Below, piece after piece: positions 23,656 through 33,268 of a DNA stretch of 47,357 nt. Below the pieces are notes generated by a model that saw nothing but the letters and a program-made list of their open reading frames with translations, was not told where the DNA came from and did not search any database. Both the position numbers and the translations under genes were made by a program. Every line of letters begins with the position of its first letter. Position 1 is the stretch's first letter. The stretch comes from Methylotenera_A sp031381645 (GTDB taxonomy: Bacteria; Pseudomonadota; Gammaproteobacteria; Burkholderiales; Methylophilaceae), in NCBI GenBank assembly GCA_031381645.1, contig JANMYB010000088.1:1-47357 (forward strand). Reading direction: 5' to 3'.

Positions 23656-24861
23656 AATAGCGAGTTTAACCGCATCTAGCCTCGCTTCAAACACTGCTGC
23701 TTTAATCTTCTCAGGCTCAGTATACTGTTTTGCTATCGCGCCAACATCTATACTGGATGCGGCTTGCAGGGCAGTTAAAATTAAGTCTGTTTCTGGCAAT
23801 TCACAATTTTCCAGCCCTGTTCTACCACGACTATCGCACTCGCAAGCTTTTAAAAAATCGTTAAAACGTTCAGGTTGTCGAAACGCATCCAGCTCGGTTA
23901 AAAACTCAACCAAAGTGCTTGGTTTCATTTTTAAAACTTGGTGTAATTTGCCATGGAATTTGGCCACCATCACACCCAACTCTTTGCAATCATTGGGCAC
24001 TCTTAAGCGTTTACACACATCTTTAAGCAAATGCACACTGCGTGCCTCGTGGCCAATATGTCGCGGCAAAATTTCTGCTGGAGTCGTGCCTTTGCCAAGA
24101 TCGTGCACCAGCGCGGCAAAGCGAATTGGTAGATTAAAGTTTTGTTTGGCCGCGTAATCAATCACCATCATCACATGCACGCCAGTATCAATTTCTGGAT
24201 GATGTTGCGGCGGTTGCGGTACACCCCACAGTTTATCTAGCTCTGGCAGAATTTTTTGTAATGCGCCACACGCACGCAGTACATCAAACATTCTTGAAGG
24301 TCGCGCTTCCATTAGGCCTTTGGATAATTCCTGCCAAACACGCTCTGGCACCAGCGCATCCACCTCGCCGTTTTGCACCATTTGTTGCATTAAATTTAAG
24401 GTTTCTGGCGCAATGGTAAATTCCGTAAACCTTGCAGAAAACCTTGCTGCACGCAGAATACGCACAGGATCTTCTACAAACGCATTGCTGACATGACGTA
24501 ATAGTTTGGCTTGAATATCTGCCTGACCATTAAACGGGTCTATCAGCTTGCCTGCACTATCCTTAGCAATTGCATTGATGGTGAAATCTCGACGCGCTAA
24601 ATCTTCTTCCAAAGTCACTTCTGGCGAAGCGTGAATGACAAACCCCTTGTAGCCCGCACCAGTTTTGCGCTCAGTACGCGCGAGGGCATACTCATCGTGC
24701 GTTTTGGGATGAAGAAACACAGGGAAGTCTTTTCCAACAGGTCTGTAACCCGCATCCAACATAGCCTGCGGCGTAGCACCTACAACGACGAAATCTTTAT
24801 CTTTTACAGAAAAATCAAGCAATTCGTCACGCACTGCACCGCCAACACAATAAACTTTCAT
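23638..24861 (-). CDS. cca: CCA-adding tRNA nucleotidyltransferase
   Basis: Adds or repairs the CCA end of tRNAs. From the ATG at 24861 (SD AGAAGG, 1 nt after the upstream stop) it encodes 407 residues, near the E. coli size. Visible are CVGGAVRDELL, the metal-binding Asp pair of KDKDF, the ARRDFTINAIA motif, VEDPVRILRAARFSARF and a C-terminal HD domain (AALVHDLGKG). An upstream in-frame extension to 25044 would overlap the neighbouring gene and lacks family similarity. The last residues (AIPSFRI) are encoded by a REP-like palindrome, suggesting that the native end was replaced. Confidence 0.95.
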   Translation of the reverse strand: MKVYCVGGAVRDELLDFSVKDKDFVVVGATPQAMLDAGYRPVGKDFPVFLHPKTHDEYALARTERKTGAGYKGFVIHASPEVTLEEDLARRDFTINAIAKDSAGKLIDPFNGQADIQAKLLRHVSNAFVEDPVRILRAARFSARFTEFTIAPETLNLMQQMVQNGEVDALVPERVWQELSKGLMEARPSRMFDVLRACGALQKILPELDKLWGVPQPPQHHPEIDTGVHVMMVIDYAAKQNFNLPIRFAALVHDLGKGTTPAEILPRHIGHEARSVHLLKDVCKRLRVPNDCKELGVMVAKFHGKLHQVLKMKPSTLVEFLTELDAFRQPERFNDFLKACECDSRGRTGLENCELPETDLILTALQAASSIDVGAIAKQYTEPEKIKAAVFEARLDAVKLAIPSFRI

Positions 24862-24862
24862 G

Positions 24863-25828
24863 CTACCTTCTTGCACTAATAGCACGACCTGCGGCACTGC
24901 GAAAAGCATCGTAAGCCGCGCGCGGTGATGCGTTGAGCAAATATTCTGGCATGATAGTATCGAGCGGAGTTGGAACAACACCAAGCTCTGCCGAAATAGG
25001 CGCAACACATACGCTATCGACCTGCATGGAACGGATATTGTCACGCGACATAAGTTTAATCGGCATCAGCTCCAGCGCAAAAGCCTGCGCCATTGAAAGC
25101 GTATTATTCAAGCCAATTATCGGGCGCTGCTTGCCTAACACATCCATCACCTTTTGTACCAACTGGCGCAAGGTGTAAACTTGCGGCCCGCCCAGCTCAT
25201 AGCTTTTGCCATAAGTGGCGGTATTTTCCAGCGCATTCACAAAGCATTGTGCAACATCTTCCACCCAAATCGGTTGGAATTTTGCCTTGGGTTTTGCCAA
25301 AAAAATCACAGGTAAAAATTTCACCAAATTAGCGAATAAATTGATAAAACTATCGCCACGACCAAATATTACCGATGGTTTAAAAATGGTAATGTCGAGC
25401 TTTTTACTAAATTCATTTATCGCCGCCTCGCCTGTGGCTTTACTTTTAAGGTACTGGCTAGGCGCATGGCTATTCGCTTGCAGAGCACTCATGTGCAGCA
25501 GTCTTGCAATACCAAGCTCTTCGCATATTTGCGCCACGCGGCGCGGCAATTGATGGTGCATCGCTTCAAATGTGCTATTGCCATCTTCATGCAGAATTCC
25601 GACCAAATTGATGACCGTATCGTAGCCTTTTAGCTCATCTTTCAGCGCGTAGGTGTTGGGCAAATGGCATTCCACCACCTGAATATTAGGTAATAAAATT
25701 AGATGCTTGGCACTTTCTCTCCGCCTTGTGAGCACTTTCACTTGGTAGCCTGCTTCGTCTAATTTTGCCACCAAACAGCTACCAACAAAACCCGCGCCGC
25801 CCAATACTGCAATTTTTTTAATAGTCAT
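24863..25828 (-). CDS. NDUFA9-like atypical SDR (NAD-dependent epimerase family)
   Basis: The 321-residue protein has an N-terminal Rossmann motif IAVLGGAGFVGSCLVAKL, VINLVGILHE, the SDR region HMSALQANSHAPSQYLKSK with Tyr and Lys, and PSVIFGRGDSFINLFA. This is the atypical SDR group that includes the complex I accessory subunit NDUFA9; bacterial members are of uncertain function. It lies between slt and cca; the cca start follows 1 nt after its stop, so the two are coupled. Confidence 0.85.
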   Translation of the reverse strand: MTIKKIAVLGGAGFVGSCLVAKLDEAGYQVKVLTRRRESAKHLILLPNIQVVECHLPNTYALKDELKGYDTVINLVGILHEDGNSTFEAMHHQLPRRVAQICEELGIARLLHMSALQANSHAPSQYLKSKATGEAAINEFSKKLDITIFKPSVIFGRGDSFINLFANLVKFLPVIFLAKPKAKFQPIWVEDVAQCFVNALENTATYGKSYELGGPQVYTLRQLVQKVMDVLGKQRPIIGLNNTLSMAQAFALELMPIKLMSRDNIRSMQVDSVCVAPISAELGVVPTPLDTIMPEYLLNASPRAAYDAFRSAAGRAISARR

Positions 25829-25834
25829 TTTTAC

Positions 25835-27856
25835 TTATTTCTTTTCTTCAATAGGTATTGGCTCAATTAACTTTTGCTCGATGATTTCAGGCTCAGTAAC
25901 ATCTTCGCCTCCAGTCATAAGGCCGCTAGTACTGGGGATGATGCCTAATCGCTTCTTAAGTGGAATTGCTTTTAAGCCCAGACGCATGGCGTATAAATGC
26001 GCATTCGCCATCACTTTTTGCACGTAACTACGCGTTTCAGAAAAAGGAATGGTTTCTGCATAAATCGCGCCTTCTAGCGGAATGGTGGCCACCCATTTTT
26101 TAGCGCGACTTGGCCCTGCATTATACGCCGCAGTAGCCATGACTTCTTGCCCATTAAAAATTTCTAAAGTATGACTCATGTAATAAGTACCCAAAGCAAT
26201 GTTGGTATCCAGCTCGTGTATCATGCCATTGTGATAATTGCTAATACCCGCGCGAGGCGCAGCCCACTTAGCTGTGGCAGGCATGAGCTGCATAAGCCCA
26301 GAGGCGCCCACACCGGATTTTGCATAGTGCATAAAACGGCTCTCTTGCCGCGTAATGCCATACACCCAAGCTTCATCCACGCCTTGCTCACCTGCGGCTG
26401 GCTTCATTAAATCACGATACGGTGTGGGGTAACGCAGTGCAAAATCGTGTGTTTCGGTAGTTTTATCGGCGGTGATAATCGCTAAATCATACCATTTATT
26501 GCGCGCTGCAAATTCAGCCGCCGCTAGCAATTGTTTATCGTCAAAATCTTTGGTCGCCAGCGCCCACTCTGATTTCGCTTCCCATTTTAAATCCACTCTC
26601 TGCAGTGCTTCCACGCGCTGAAAAGCTAAAGTATTAGCAATTTCTTCCACTTCCAAATCTGTCACTTTATAGATGTTAAGAGGCGCAGACATAAAACCTT
26701 CCAGCTCTTCTTGTGCCAACCAACCATAAAAATGGCGCTCAGTCGAAAGCTTGGCAAACAAAGTATTAGCTTCTAGCGTTTGATTTTTTGTTTTAAGCGC
26801 ACGCGCTTTCCAATAGCGCCAAGTACCTTCCTCTGCCTGTATTGGCGGCATTTTCGCAATCGCACCTAACACAGCTGACCAATTTTTTTCGCGCAAAGCA
26901 CTGCGAGCAAACCAAGCCAGCTGATCTTTATTGAGTTCTGTGTCTTTTAACTCAGAACTGGCGACTTTTTGAAACCATTGCAATGCCTGTGGCTCTTGTC
27001 TCTGCGCAGCTTGTAGCGCTAATCGACCGTAAAAATAACTTCTATCTTCTGGCTGAAGTAAATCCGCCACTTTATTAAACGCACTTAAAGCCTGCTGCGA
27101 ATTGGTTTTTGCAATACGATTTAGCGCGAATAAATTCAGTTCGCGCCCAAATCTAGTTTTAAACGATACAGTTTTTTTTGCCAATACTGTGCTGGGCGAG
27201 GCGTAAGCTTTATCAATCAACTTATATTGGCTAGCCTCGAAGGTTTTAGATCGCTTAGCAATGGTTTTAGCAAGAGAGATGCGGTTATCGACCAAGGCCA
27301 AACGAAAGCGCGCCCAAATATCATCCTCAGTTAGCGCACCATTCGCTTGCATACGGTCGTATAAACTCGCACAATTGCTTGCTTGCTCTTTGGCTTGCAA
27401 CCACAGTGATTTCGCGCCTTCCAACACAGACTCATCGCCATTTATCGCGCTGGATTCTGCCGCATAACATGCAACTGCTGAGTCCTCTAACTGATAATTG
27501 GCAATTTCGCCCGAAAAGCTTTCCCAGTCTTGCTTTTTGGCGAGCTTTTTTAAATATTCACCACGCAACCTGTCAGTAAAAGGATACTCACTATAAGCTG
27601 CTAAAAAATCTGTCACCGTTTGGTTGTCTGCATCTTCCAAATTAAGCAGCATCAACCAGTAATCGGCGTAAGGCGCTAAAATATAATCTTGATTTTGCAA
27701 TTGCTGCACGTAATCCGACAAAGCTATCGCATTTTTTTTGTCGTACGCAGCACGCGCTTGTAAAAATTCGGCATCGCCAGCAGCCGCATGGATATTGGCC
27801 CACAGGCATGCATTTAGCAAAAATATACTGGTTAAAAATCGCTTTATTATTGACAT
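25835..27856 (-). CDS. slt: Soluble lytic murein transglycosylase
   Basis: Periplasmic enzyme that cleaves glycan strands with formation of 1,6-anhydro ends. From the ATG at 27856 it has 673 residues: a signal peptide ending in HAAAGDA, a long alpha-superhelical (Slt70-type) domain and a C-terminal catalytic domain with catalytic Glu505 in GITRQESRF, followed by GVGASGLMQLMPATA and TAAYNAGPSRAKKW. The 22 codons before this ATG would spoil the signal peptide, so I reject the longer frame. A Pro/Glu-rich tail follows the catalytic domain. Confidence 0.93.
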   Translation of the reverse strand: MSIIKRFLTSIFLLNACLWANIHAAAGDAEFLQARAAYDKKNAIALSDYVQQLQNQDYILAPYADYWLMLLNLEDADNQTVTDFLAAYSEYPFTDRLRGEYLKKLAKKQDWESFSGEIANYQLEDSAVACYAAESSAINGDESVLEGAKSLWLQAKEQASNCASLYDRMQANGALTEDDIWARFRLALVDNRISLAKTIAKRSKTFEASQYKLIDKAYASPSTVLAKKTVSFKTRFGRELNLFALNRIAKTNSQQALSAFNKVADLLQPEDRSYFYGRLALQAAQRQEPQALQWFQKVASSELKDTELNKDQLAWFARSALREKNWSAVLGAIAKMPPIQAEEGTWRYWKARALKTKNQTLEANTLFAKLSTERHFYGWLAQEELEGFMSAPLNIYKVTDLEVEEIANTLAFQRVEALQRVDLKWEAKSEWALATKDFDDKQLLAAAEFAARNKWYDLAIITADKTTETHDFALRYPTPYRDLMKPAAGEQGVDEAWVYGITRQESRFMHYAKSGVGASGLMQLMPATAKWAAPRAGISNYHNGMIHELDTNIALGTYYMSHTLEIFNGQEVMATAAYNAGPSRAKKWVATIPLEGAIYAETIPFSETRSYVQKVMANAHLYAMRLGLKAIPLKKRLGIIPSTSGLMTGGEDVTEPEIIEQKLIEPIPIEEKK

Positions 27857-27864
27857 TTCTGCAG

Positions 27865-28047
27865 CTAAATACGTATGACGCGCGACATTAAATACAGCAC
27901 AATTAAGGCAGCAAAGCACCAACCCGCATAATTAAGCATTTGTTTTAAATAGCTTAAATATTTTTTATTGCGCGTCACAACGTAAGCCGCCAGCAACACA
28001 AAGGTTGCAATAAACACCAATATAATCGTTAAGCGGATAATTGGCAT
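27865..28047 (-). CDS. Small two-helix membrane protein
   Basis: A 60-residue protein: a first hydrophobic helix (about 4-24), a short basic loop TRNKKYLSYLKQ and a second helix (about 40-56). It lies 14 nt after lpxC and 8 nt before slt on the same strand, so it is in the same transcription unit. The clean two-helix layout and tight packing support a real gene; I do not recognise the family. Confidence 0.65.
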   Translation of the reverse strand: MPIIRLTIILVFIATFVLLAAYVVTRNKKYLSYLKQMLNYAGWCFAALIVLYLMSRVIRI

Positions 28048-28061
28048 TGAGTAGAAAACCT

Positions 28062-29000
28062 CTAACTAAAGTGTGGTAAAAGATGGGGCGTAAAAAATGC
28101 AGTTTGCTCTTGAAAGCCTGCTGGCGCTTCTTCAATACGCTCAAAAGTCGCATATTCCCATGCGTTTGCATCGGCCAGTAGCGTGCGCAATAAGGCATTA
28201 TTGAGCGCATGGCCCGACTTATACGCAGTAAATGAGCCCAAAAGCGGATGACCAAGCATGTACAAATCACCAATCGCGTCTAATACTTTGTGCTTAGCGA
28301 ATTCATCTTCGTAACGCAAGCCGTCAGTGTTCAAAATGCGATATTCGTCCAACACAATCGCGTTATCTAAACTGCCACCACGTGCTAATCCATTGGCACG
28401 CAGATACTCCACCTCGTGCATAAAACCAAACGTGCGTGCACGACTAATTTCTTTAATATAAGAATTATCTGCAAAATCTATTTTGACATTTTGGCCTGAA
28501 TTTTCGAAGACGGGGTGGGCAAAATCAATGGTGAAATCCATTTTAAAGCCGTGGTAAGGCTCAAACTTCACCCACTTATCGCCTTCTTTTACTTCGACTA
28601 ACTTTTTGATTTTTATAAACTTTTTAGGTGAATTTTGTTCTGTAATGCCTGCTTGCTGCAAAAGAAAAATAAATGGGCCGGAACTGCCATCCATAATTGG
28701 AATTTCAGACGCAGTGACATCGACAATAATATTGTCGACGCCTAAACCTGCCAGCGCAGACATTAGGTGCTCAACAGTGGCGACACGCGCACCATTGTGT
28801 TCTAGGGCAGAACACATGCGCGTATCACGCACTGCTTCAGGTTGTGCTTGTATTTCGGGCGCTCCGGGCAAATCGGCGCGCACAAATACAATACCAGTAT
28901 CGATTGCGGCTGGTTTCAAAGTCAATGTGACTTTTTCACCATTATGCAAACCAACGCCAGTTGCACTTACCTGTTTCTTTAAGGTTCTTTGCTTCAACAT
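28062..29000 (-). CDS. lpxC: UDP-3-O-acyl-N-acetylglucosamine deacetylase
   Basis: Zinc amidase for the committed step of lipid A synthesis. The 312-residue protein has the first zinc ligand in TVEHLMSALAGLG, the HKVLDAIGDLYMLGHPL motif with the other ligands and a C-terminal His in YKSGHALNNAL. It is the last conserved gene of the dcw region after ftsZ. The 80 nt between ftsZ and lpxC hold nothing I can assign. Confidence 0.96.
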   Translation of the reverse strand: MLKQRTLKKQVSATGVGLHNGEKVTLTLKPAAIDTGIVFVRADLPGAPEIQAQPEAVRDTRMCSALEHNGARVATVEHLMSALAGLGVDNIIVDVTASEIPIMDGSSGPFIFLLQQAGITEQNSPKKFIKIKKLVEVKEGDKWVKFEPYHGFKMDFTIDFAHPVFENSGQNVKIDFADNSYIKEISRARTFGFMHEVEYLRANGLARGGSLDNAIVLDEYRILNTDGLRYEDEFAKHKVLDAIGDLYMLGHPLLGSFTAYKSGHALNNALLRTLLADANAWEYATFERIEEAPAGFQEQTAFFTPHLLPHFS

Positions 29001-29080
29001 TTCATAAACCCAGCACTCAATTCCTAGTTTTGTTCAACTCAATAAGAACACATTTTACGCCTTTAACTTCTTACAGCCAA

Positions 29081-30247
29081 TTAATCCGCCTGTTTGCGCA
29101 AAAATGCAGGGATGTCATATTCCTCAACACCTGACATTTTCATTGCCTCAACCTGTGCACGACGGTTGTTTTGACTAAACACTGCTGGCGCTTCGTCTTC
29201 CATTCCACTATCGACAAACACTGGTTGACTATTTGTACCCGTCATCAAAGTCGTCATGACTCGTAATTCTGGTTTTTGTTGACGGCGCGCAATCGCACCA
29301 TTTAAGCCAGTCGCCACCATGGTTACGCGCAACTTATCACCCATGCTCTCGTCCATCACGTTGCCCACAATCACAGTTGCATCTTCCGCAGTGAACTCTT
29401 TAATGGTGTTCATCACATCGTAATACTCTTTCATTTTAAAACTGGTACTTGCGGTAATGTTAATTAAAACGCCGCGTGCATTGGCCAAGTTGACATCTTC
29501 TAACAATGGGCTAGCCACTGCCTGCTCCGCTGCGATTCTAGCGCGCTCTGGACCACTCGCCTCAGCAGAACCCATCATCGCCATGCCCATTTCGCTCATT
29601 ACAGTACGCACATCGGCAAAATCCACGTTCACCAAACCTGGGCAATTAATAATCTCTGCAATACCTGAGACAGCATTATGTAGCACGTCGTTCGCAGCGC
29701 GGAAAGCTTCTAAAAATGGCACATCTTCGCCAAGCACTTCCATGAGCTTTTCATTAGGAATCACAATCAATGAATCCACATGCTGTGAAAGTTCTTCCAA
29801 ACCATCAGTCGCCACCTTAGTGCGTTTGCCTTCAAACGCGAATGGTTTAGTCACTACCGCAACCGTCAAAATGCCCATTTCTTTGGCCACTTCGGCAATA
29901 ATTGGCGCAGCGCCAGTACCCGTGCCACCGCCCATACCAGCGGTAATAAACAGCATATCTGCACCGTCAATAATTTCTGCAATACGGTCACGATCTTCCA
30001 ACGCGGCATCGCGACCCACTTCAGGTTTCGCGCCAGCACCTAAACCTTTGGTGATTTCTGAGCCAATTTGCAAAATGGTTTTTGCATTACTCTTTTTAAG
30101 CGCCTGCATATCAGTATTGGCACAAATAAATTCTACGCCACTTAAATTTTTAGTAATCATGTGCTCAATTGCGTTACCACCACAACCGCCCACACCGATT
30201 ACTTTAATAACCGCCTCTTGTGAGTCTTTTTCCATAATTTCAAACAT
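29081..30247 (-). CDS. ftsZ: Cell division GTPase FtsZ
   Basis: Tubulin homologue that forms the Z ring. The 388-residue protein carries the GTP signature GGGTGTG (residues 106-112), the synergy region NVDFADVRTVM, a variable linker and the conserved C-terminal peptide EYDIPAFLRKQAD, which binds FtsA, ZipA and SlmA. A strong Shine-Dalgarno (AAGGAG) precedes the ATG. SlmA, an FtsZ antagonist, is encoded near 22.2 kb. Confidence 0.98.
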   Translation of the reverse strand: MFEIMEKDSQEAVIKVIGVGGCGGNAIEHMITKNLSGVEFICANTDMQALKKSNAKTILQIGSEITKGLGAGAKPEVGRDAALEDRDRIAEIIDGADMLFITAGMGGGTGTGAAPIIAEVAKEMGILTVAVVTKPFAFEGKRTKVATDGLEELSQHVDSLIVIPNEKLMEVLGEDVPFLEAFRAANDVLHNAVSGIAEIINCPGLVNVDFADVRTVMSEMGMAMMGSAEASGPERARIAAEQAVASPLLEDVNLANARGVLINITASTSFKMKEYYDVMNTIKEFTAEDATVIVGNVMDESMGDKLRVTMVATGLNGAIARRQQKPELRVMTTLMTGTNSQPVFVDSGMEDEAPAVFSQNNRRAQVEAMKMSGVEEYDIPAFLRKQAD

Positions 30248-30319
30248 CTTATTTCTCCTTTTGCCTTTAAATATTTGAGTTTATTTGCATAAACTCTGCC
30301 CTATTGCCAAAACTAACTA

Positions 30320-31558
30320 CTAAAAATTACCCTGAAACCAACTCTTCATCTTGTCAAAAATTCGTCCTATCGAGCTCGACTCCATCTGCCCAGTTAAATG
30401 ACGCTCCAACTGCTGCTTGCCCATCAAAATAAGCCCAACCCCTGTTGCATAACGCGGATTGCTCACAACCTCAGAAAGCCCGCCCACATAGCGTGGCATG
30501 CCCATACGCACAGGCATGTGGAAGATTTCTTCGCCCAGCTCAATCATTCCGCGCATCATCGCTGAGCCGCCTGTAATCACGACTCCAGACGCAATCATTT
30601 CTTCCATGCCGCTACGTCGCAGCTCTTGCAACACCAACTCATATAACTCCACTACACGCGGCTCAATTACTTCTGCCAACGTTTGAATCGATAATTGACG
30701 CGCTTCACGACCATCTACGCCTGGCACTTCCACAACCTCGCGCGCATCAGCCAATTGGCGCAGCGCACAGCCATATTTAATTTTAATGTCTTCGGCTGAT
30801 TGCGTTGGGGTACGGAAAGCGACAGCGATGTCATTGGTGATTTGATCGCCCGCGACCGCGATAACAGCTGTGTGACGAATCGAACCGTTTTTAAAGACTG
30901 CAATATCCGTTGTGCCGCCACCAATATCCACTAAGCACACTCCCAGCTCTTTCTCATCTTCTGTGAGGACGGCGATGCTTGAAGCTAATGGTTGCAGAAT
31001 TAAATCACTCACTTCCAAGCCGCAGCGTTTAATGCATTTCACGATATTTTGCGCGGCTGCCACAGCACCAGTCACAATATGCACTTTCACTTCCAACTTC
31101 ATGCCGCTCATGCCCAGCGGCTCGCGCACGTCATCCTGGCCATCGATAATAAATTCTTGGGTAAGGATATGCAGAATCTGCTGATCTGCTGGTAGAGATA
31201 CAGCCCGCGCTGTTTCTACAACGCGATCCACATCCATTTGCGACACTTCGGCATCCTTAATTTTCACCATGCCATGCGAATTTAAACTCTTGATGTGGTT
31301 GCCAGCGATGCCAGTAAACACGGTTTTGATTTTGCAATCCGCCATCAATTCAGCTTCTTCTATTGAGCGCTGAATGGCTTGCATAGTGGAATCGATATTA
31401 ATCACCACGCCTTTTTTTAAGCCGCGCGACGGATGCTGACCCAAGCCAATCACCTTCAAAGTACCTTCTGGCAGCAGCTCCGCCACGATGGTCACAATTT
31501 TGGAGGTGCCGATATCTAACCCGACAATTAGGTTTTTATCTTCACAGACTTTACTCAT
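30320..31558 (-). CDS. ftsA: Cell division protein FtsA
   Basis: Actin-like ATPase that tethers FtsZ to the membrane and recruits the later divisome. The 412-residue protein has LIVGLDIGTSKIVTIV (phosphate 1), the SHV-type 1C domain, CLVDIGGGTTDIAVF (phosphate 2), VITGGSAMMRGM (adenosine) and a C-terminal amphipathic helix IGRIFDKMKSWFQGNF for membrane binding. Confidence 0.97.
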   Translation of the reverse strand: MSKVCEDKNLIVGLDIGTSKIVTIVAELLPEGTLKVIGLGQHPSRGLKKGVVINIDSTMQAIQRSIEEAELMADCKIKTVFTGIAGNHIKSLNSHGMVKIKDAEVSQMDVDRVVETARAVSLPADQQILHILTQEFIIDGQDDVREPLGMSGMKLEVKVHIVTGAVAAAQNIVKCIKRCGLEVSDLILQPLASSIAVLTEDEKELGVCLVDIGGGTTDIAVFKNGSIRHTAVIAVAGDQITNDIAVAFRTPTQSAEDIKIKYGCALRQLADAREVVEVPGVDGREARQLSIQTLAEVIEPRVVELYELVLQELRRSGMEEMIASGVVITGGSAMMRGMIELGEEIFHMPVRMGMPRYVGGLSEVVSNPRYATGVGLILMGKQQLERHLTGQMESSSIGRIFDKMKSWFQGNF

Positions 31559-31593
31559 ATTTAACTCCCTTTTTCATTCTTTCAATTCTTAAA

Positions 31594-32346
31594 TCATGCA
31601 TTAGCTGCTTTAGCTGGCTTAATTGGTACTACTGGTGCCGCTGGCTTTAGTCCAACCGGTTTGCGCACCGCGAATCCATTGGGATAACGCAAATCAGCAT
31701 AAGCTACTTTCACATTTAATTGGCTGAGTGTAGATTTATACGCCCTTGCAAATTTATCTAAGCGCACATCCATATCCACGCGTCCTAGAGCGATTTTTAA
31801 ATCTTTATTGGTTTTAATTTCCCAAGCGCGGCGCGGCGACAATGTGACTTGCGCAATTTTGATATCGGCTTTATTCAAAATTAAGCTGTAATTACCATAA
31901 CTTTTTGTCACTTCTAACACGCCATCGCTTGGCCCAAAAAACACTGGCAATTCTGCATCTGTCGCTGCTTGAAAAAGCTCGCCATGCGTATTGACCAACG
32001 CGATATTGCCCCAGCGCGCCAAAGCTTGATGCTCTTCAATGACCACATCTAGCTTATCGGGCCAGCGGCGGCGCACGCTTACATTTCGCGCCCAAGGCAG
32101 TTTTTCAAACGCATCACGAGTTTTAATTAAGTCCAAAGTGAAAAAATTGCCTTTCAAATGTTTAGCTACAATCAACTTTATTTGCTCGCGATTCACGTGT
32201 GCCAATTGACCGTCCACCTTCACTTCACGAATCGGAAATATCGGTAAATGCACCACCACAAATAAAAGCGCGTACAAAAAAAGCACGACCGAAAGCGCGA
32301 AAAGAAAATTCGCAATCCAATTCAAAAGTCGTGGTTTATCCCACAT
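31594..32346 (-). CDS. ftsQ: Cell division protein FtsQ
   Basis: Bitopic protein linking early and late divisome parts. The 250-residue product has a short cytoplasmic N-terminus, one membrane helix (about residues 10-33), a POTRA domain (IREVKVDGQLAHVNREQIK) and the FtsQ beta domain with LPWARNVSVRRRWPDKLDV. A Pro/Ala/Lys-rich tail ends the protein. Its start overlaps ddl by 11 nt. Confidence 0.94.
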   Translation of the reverse strand: MWDKPRLLNWIANFLFALSVVLFLYALLFVVVHLPIFPIREVKVDGQLAHVNREQIKLIVAKHLKGNFFTLDLIKTRDAFEKLPWARNVSVRRRWPDKLDVVIEEHQALARWGNIALVNTHGELFQAATDAELPVFFGPSDGVLEVTKSYGNYSLILNKADIKIAQVTLSPRRAWEIKTNKDLKIALGRVDMDVRLDKFARAYKSTLSQLNVKVAYADLRYPNGFAVRKPVGLKPAAPVVPIKPAKAANA

Positions 32347-33268
32347 TTCCTACGCCCATTTTCTTAGCATCCAGCGTCATTACCAAAATTTTGATGACTA
32401 ATTCATCAAAAGTAATGCCCGCCGCCTTGGCCGCCATAGGTACTAAGCTGTGGTCTGTCATTCCAGGGCTGGTATTCACCTCTAAAAAGTAGTGATTTCC
32501 TGACTCATCCATTAAAAAATCTACACGACCCCAACCTTTACAACCCACAGCCAGAAACGCTTGCAGCGCTTCAGCTTGAATTTGAGCTTCCTTCTCTGCG
32601 CTCAAACCGCAAGGGCACAGATACTCGGTGTCGTTACGCAAATACTTGGCTTCGTAATCGTAAAACTCGTTTTTTGGCACGATACGGACAATCGGCAACG
32701 GCTTCTCGCCCAAAATGCCGACGGTATATTCACCACCGCCAATAAACTGTTCTGCAATTACTAAAGAGTCTGCCTTGCAGGCCAATATCCATGCGGGTTT
32801 TAGGCCACCTTTTTGTTTAACTTTGGTAATACCAATACTCGAACCTTCATTCGCTGGTTTTACAAATAGTGGCAAGCCGAGTTTTTGTTCAATCTCCGCA
32901 AAATCACTTTGCGCATTTACCACTTCGAAATCGGGCGTTTTGATATTTAAAACTTTCCACAATAATTTAGTACGCCATTTATCCATGCCCACACTGGACG
33001 CCATGACGCCGCTGCCGGTGTATGGAATGCCCATCAATTCTAGCGCGCCTTGAATCGTTCCATCCTCACCGTAGCGGCCGTGCAATGCGTTAAATGCACG
33101 ATCAAAACCTTCTAACTCATGCAATGCTTGCTCTGCCGGATCAAACGCTTTTGCATCCACACCCTGACGCAATAAAGCTGTCAACACCGCTGAACCGCTT
33201 TTTAATGATATCTCGCGCTCAGCAGATTTTCCACCGAATAACACCGCAACTTTTCCAAAATCACTCAT
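32336..33268 (-). CDS. ddl: D-alanine--D-alanine ligase
   Basis: ATP-grasp enzyme making D-Ala-D-Ala for the lipid II stem peptide. The 310-residue protein starts MSDFGKVAVLFGGKSAEREI and contains NALHGRYGEDGTIQG, VKPANEGSSIGITKV and the C-terminal FLEVNTSPGMTDHSLVP. I use the ATG at 33268, because the longer frame starts with TTG and adds six residues without similarity. The ATG overlaps the stop of a small upstream ORF (ATGA). Confidence 0.96.
   Translation of the reverse strand: MSDFGKVAVLFGGKSAEREISLKSGSAVLTALLRQGVDAKAFDPAEQALHELEGFDRAFNALHGRYGEDGTIQGALELMGIPYTGSGVMASSVGMDKWRTKLLWKVLNIKTPDFEVVNAQSDFAEIEQKLGLPLFVKPANEGSSIGITKVKQKGGLKPAWILACKADSLVIAEQFIGGGEYTVGILGEKPLPIVRIVPKNEFYDYEAKYLRNDTEYLCPCGLSAEKEAQIQAEALQAFLAVGCKGWGRVDFLMDESGNHYFLEVNTSPGMTDHSLVPMAAKAAGITFDELVIKILVMTLDAKKMGVGNVG

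Noticed and set aside
24862..25044. N-terminal extension of cca
   Set aside because: It lies inside the NDUFA9-like gene, has no family similarity, and the ATG at 24861 has a good Shine-Dalgarno.
29457..30278. Long open frame opposite ftsZ (273 codons)
   Set aside because: Its translation is low-complexity Ser/Ala/Pro/Ile text without motifs and mirrors ftsZ codon bias; ftsZ on the other strand is certain.
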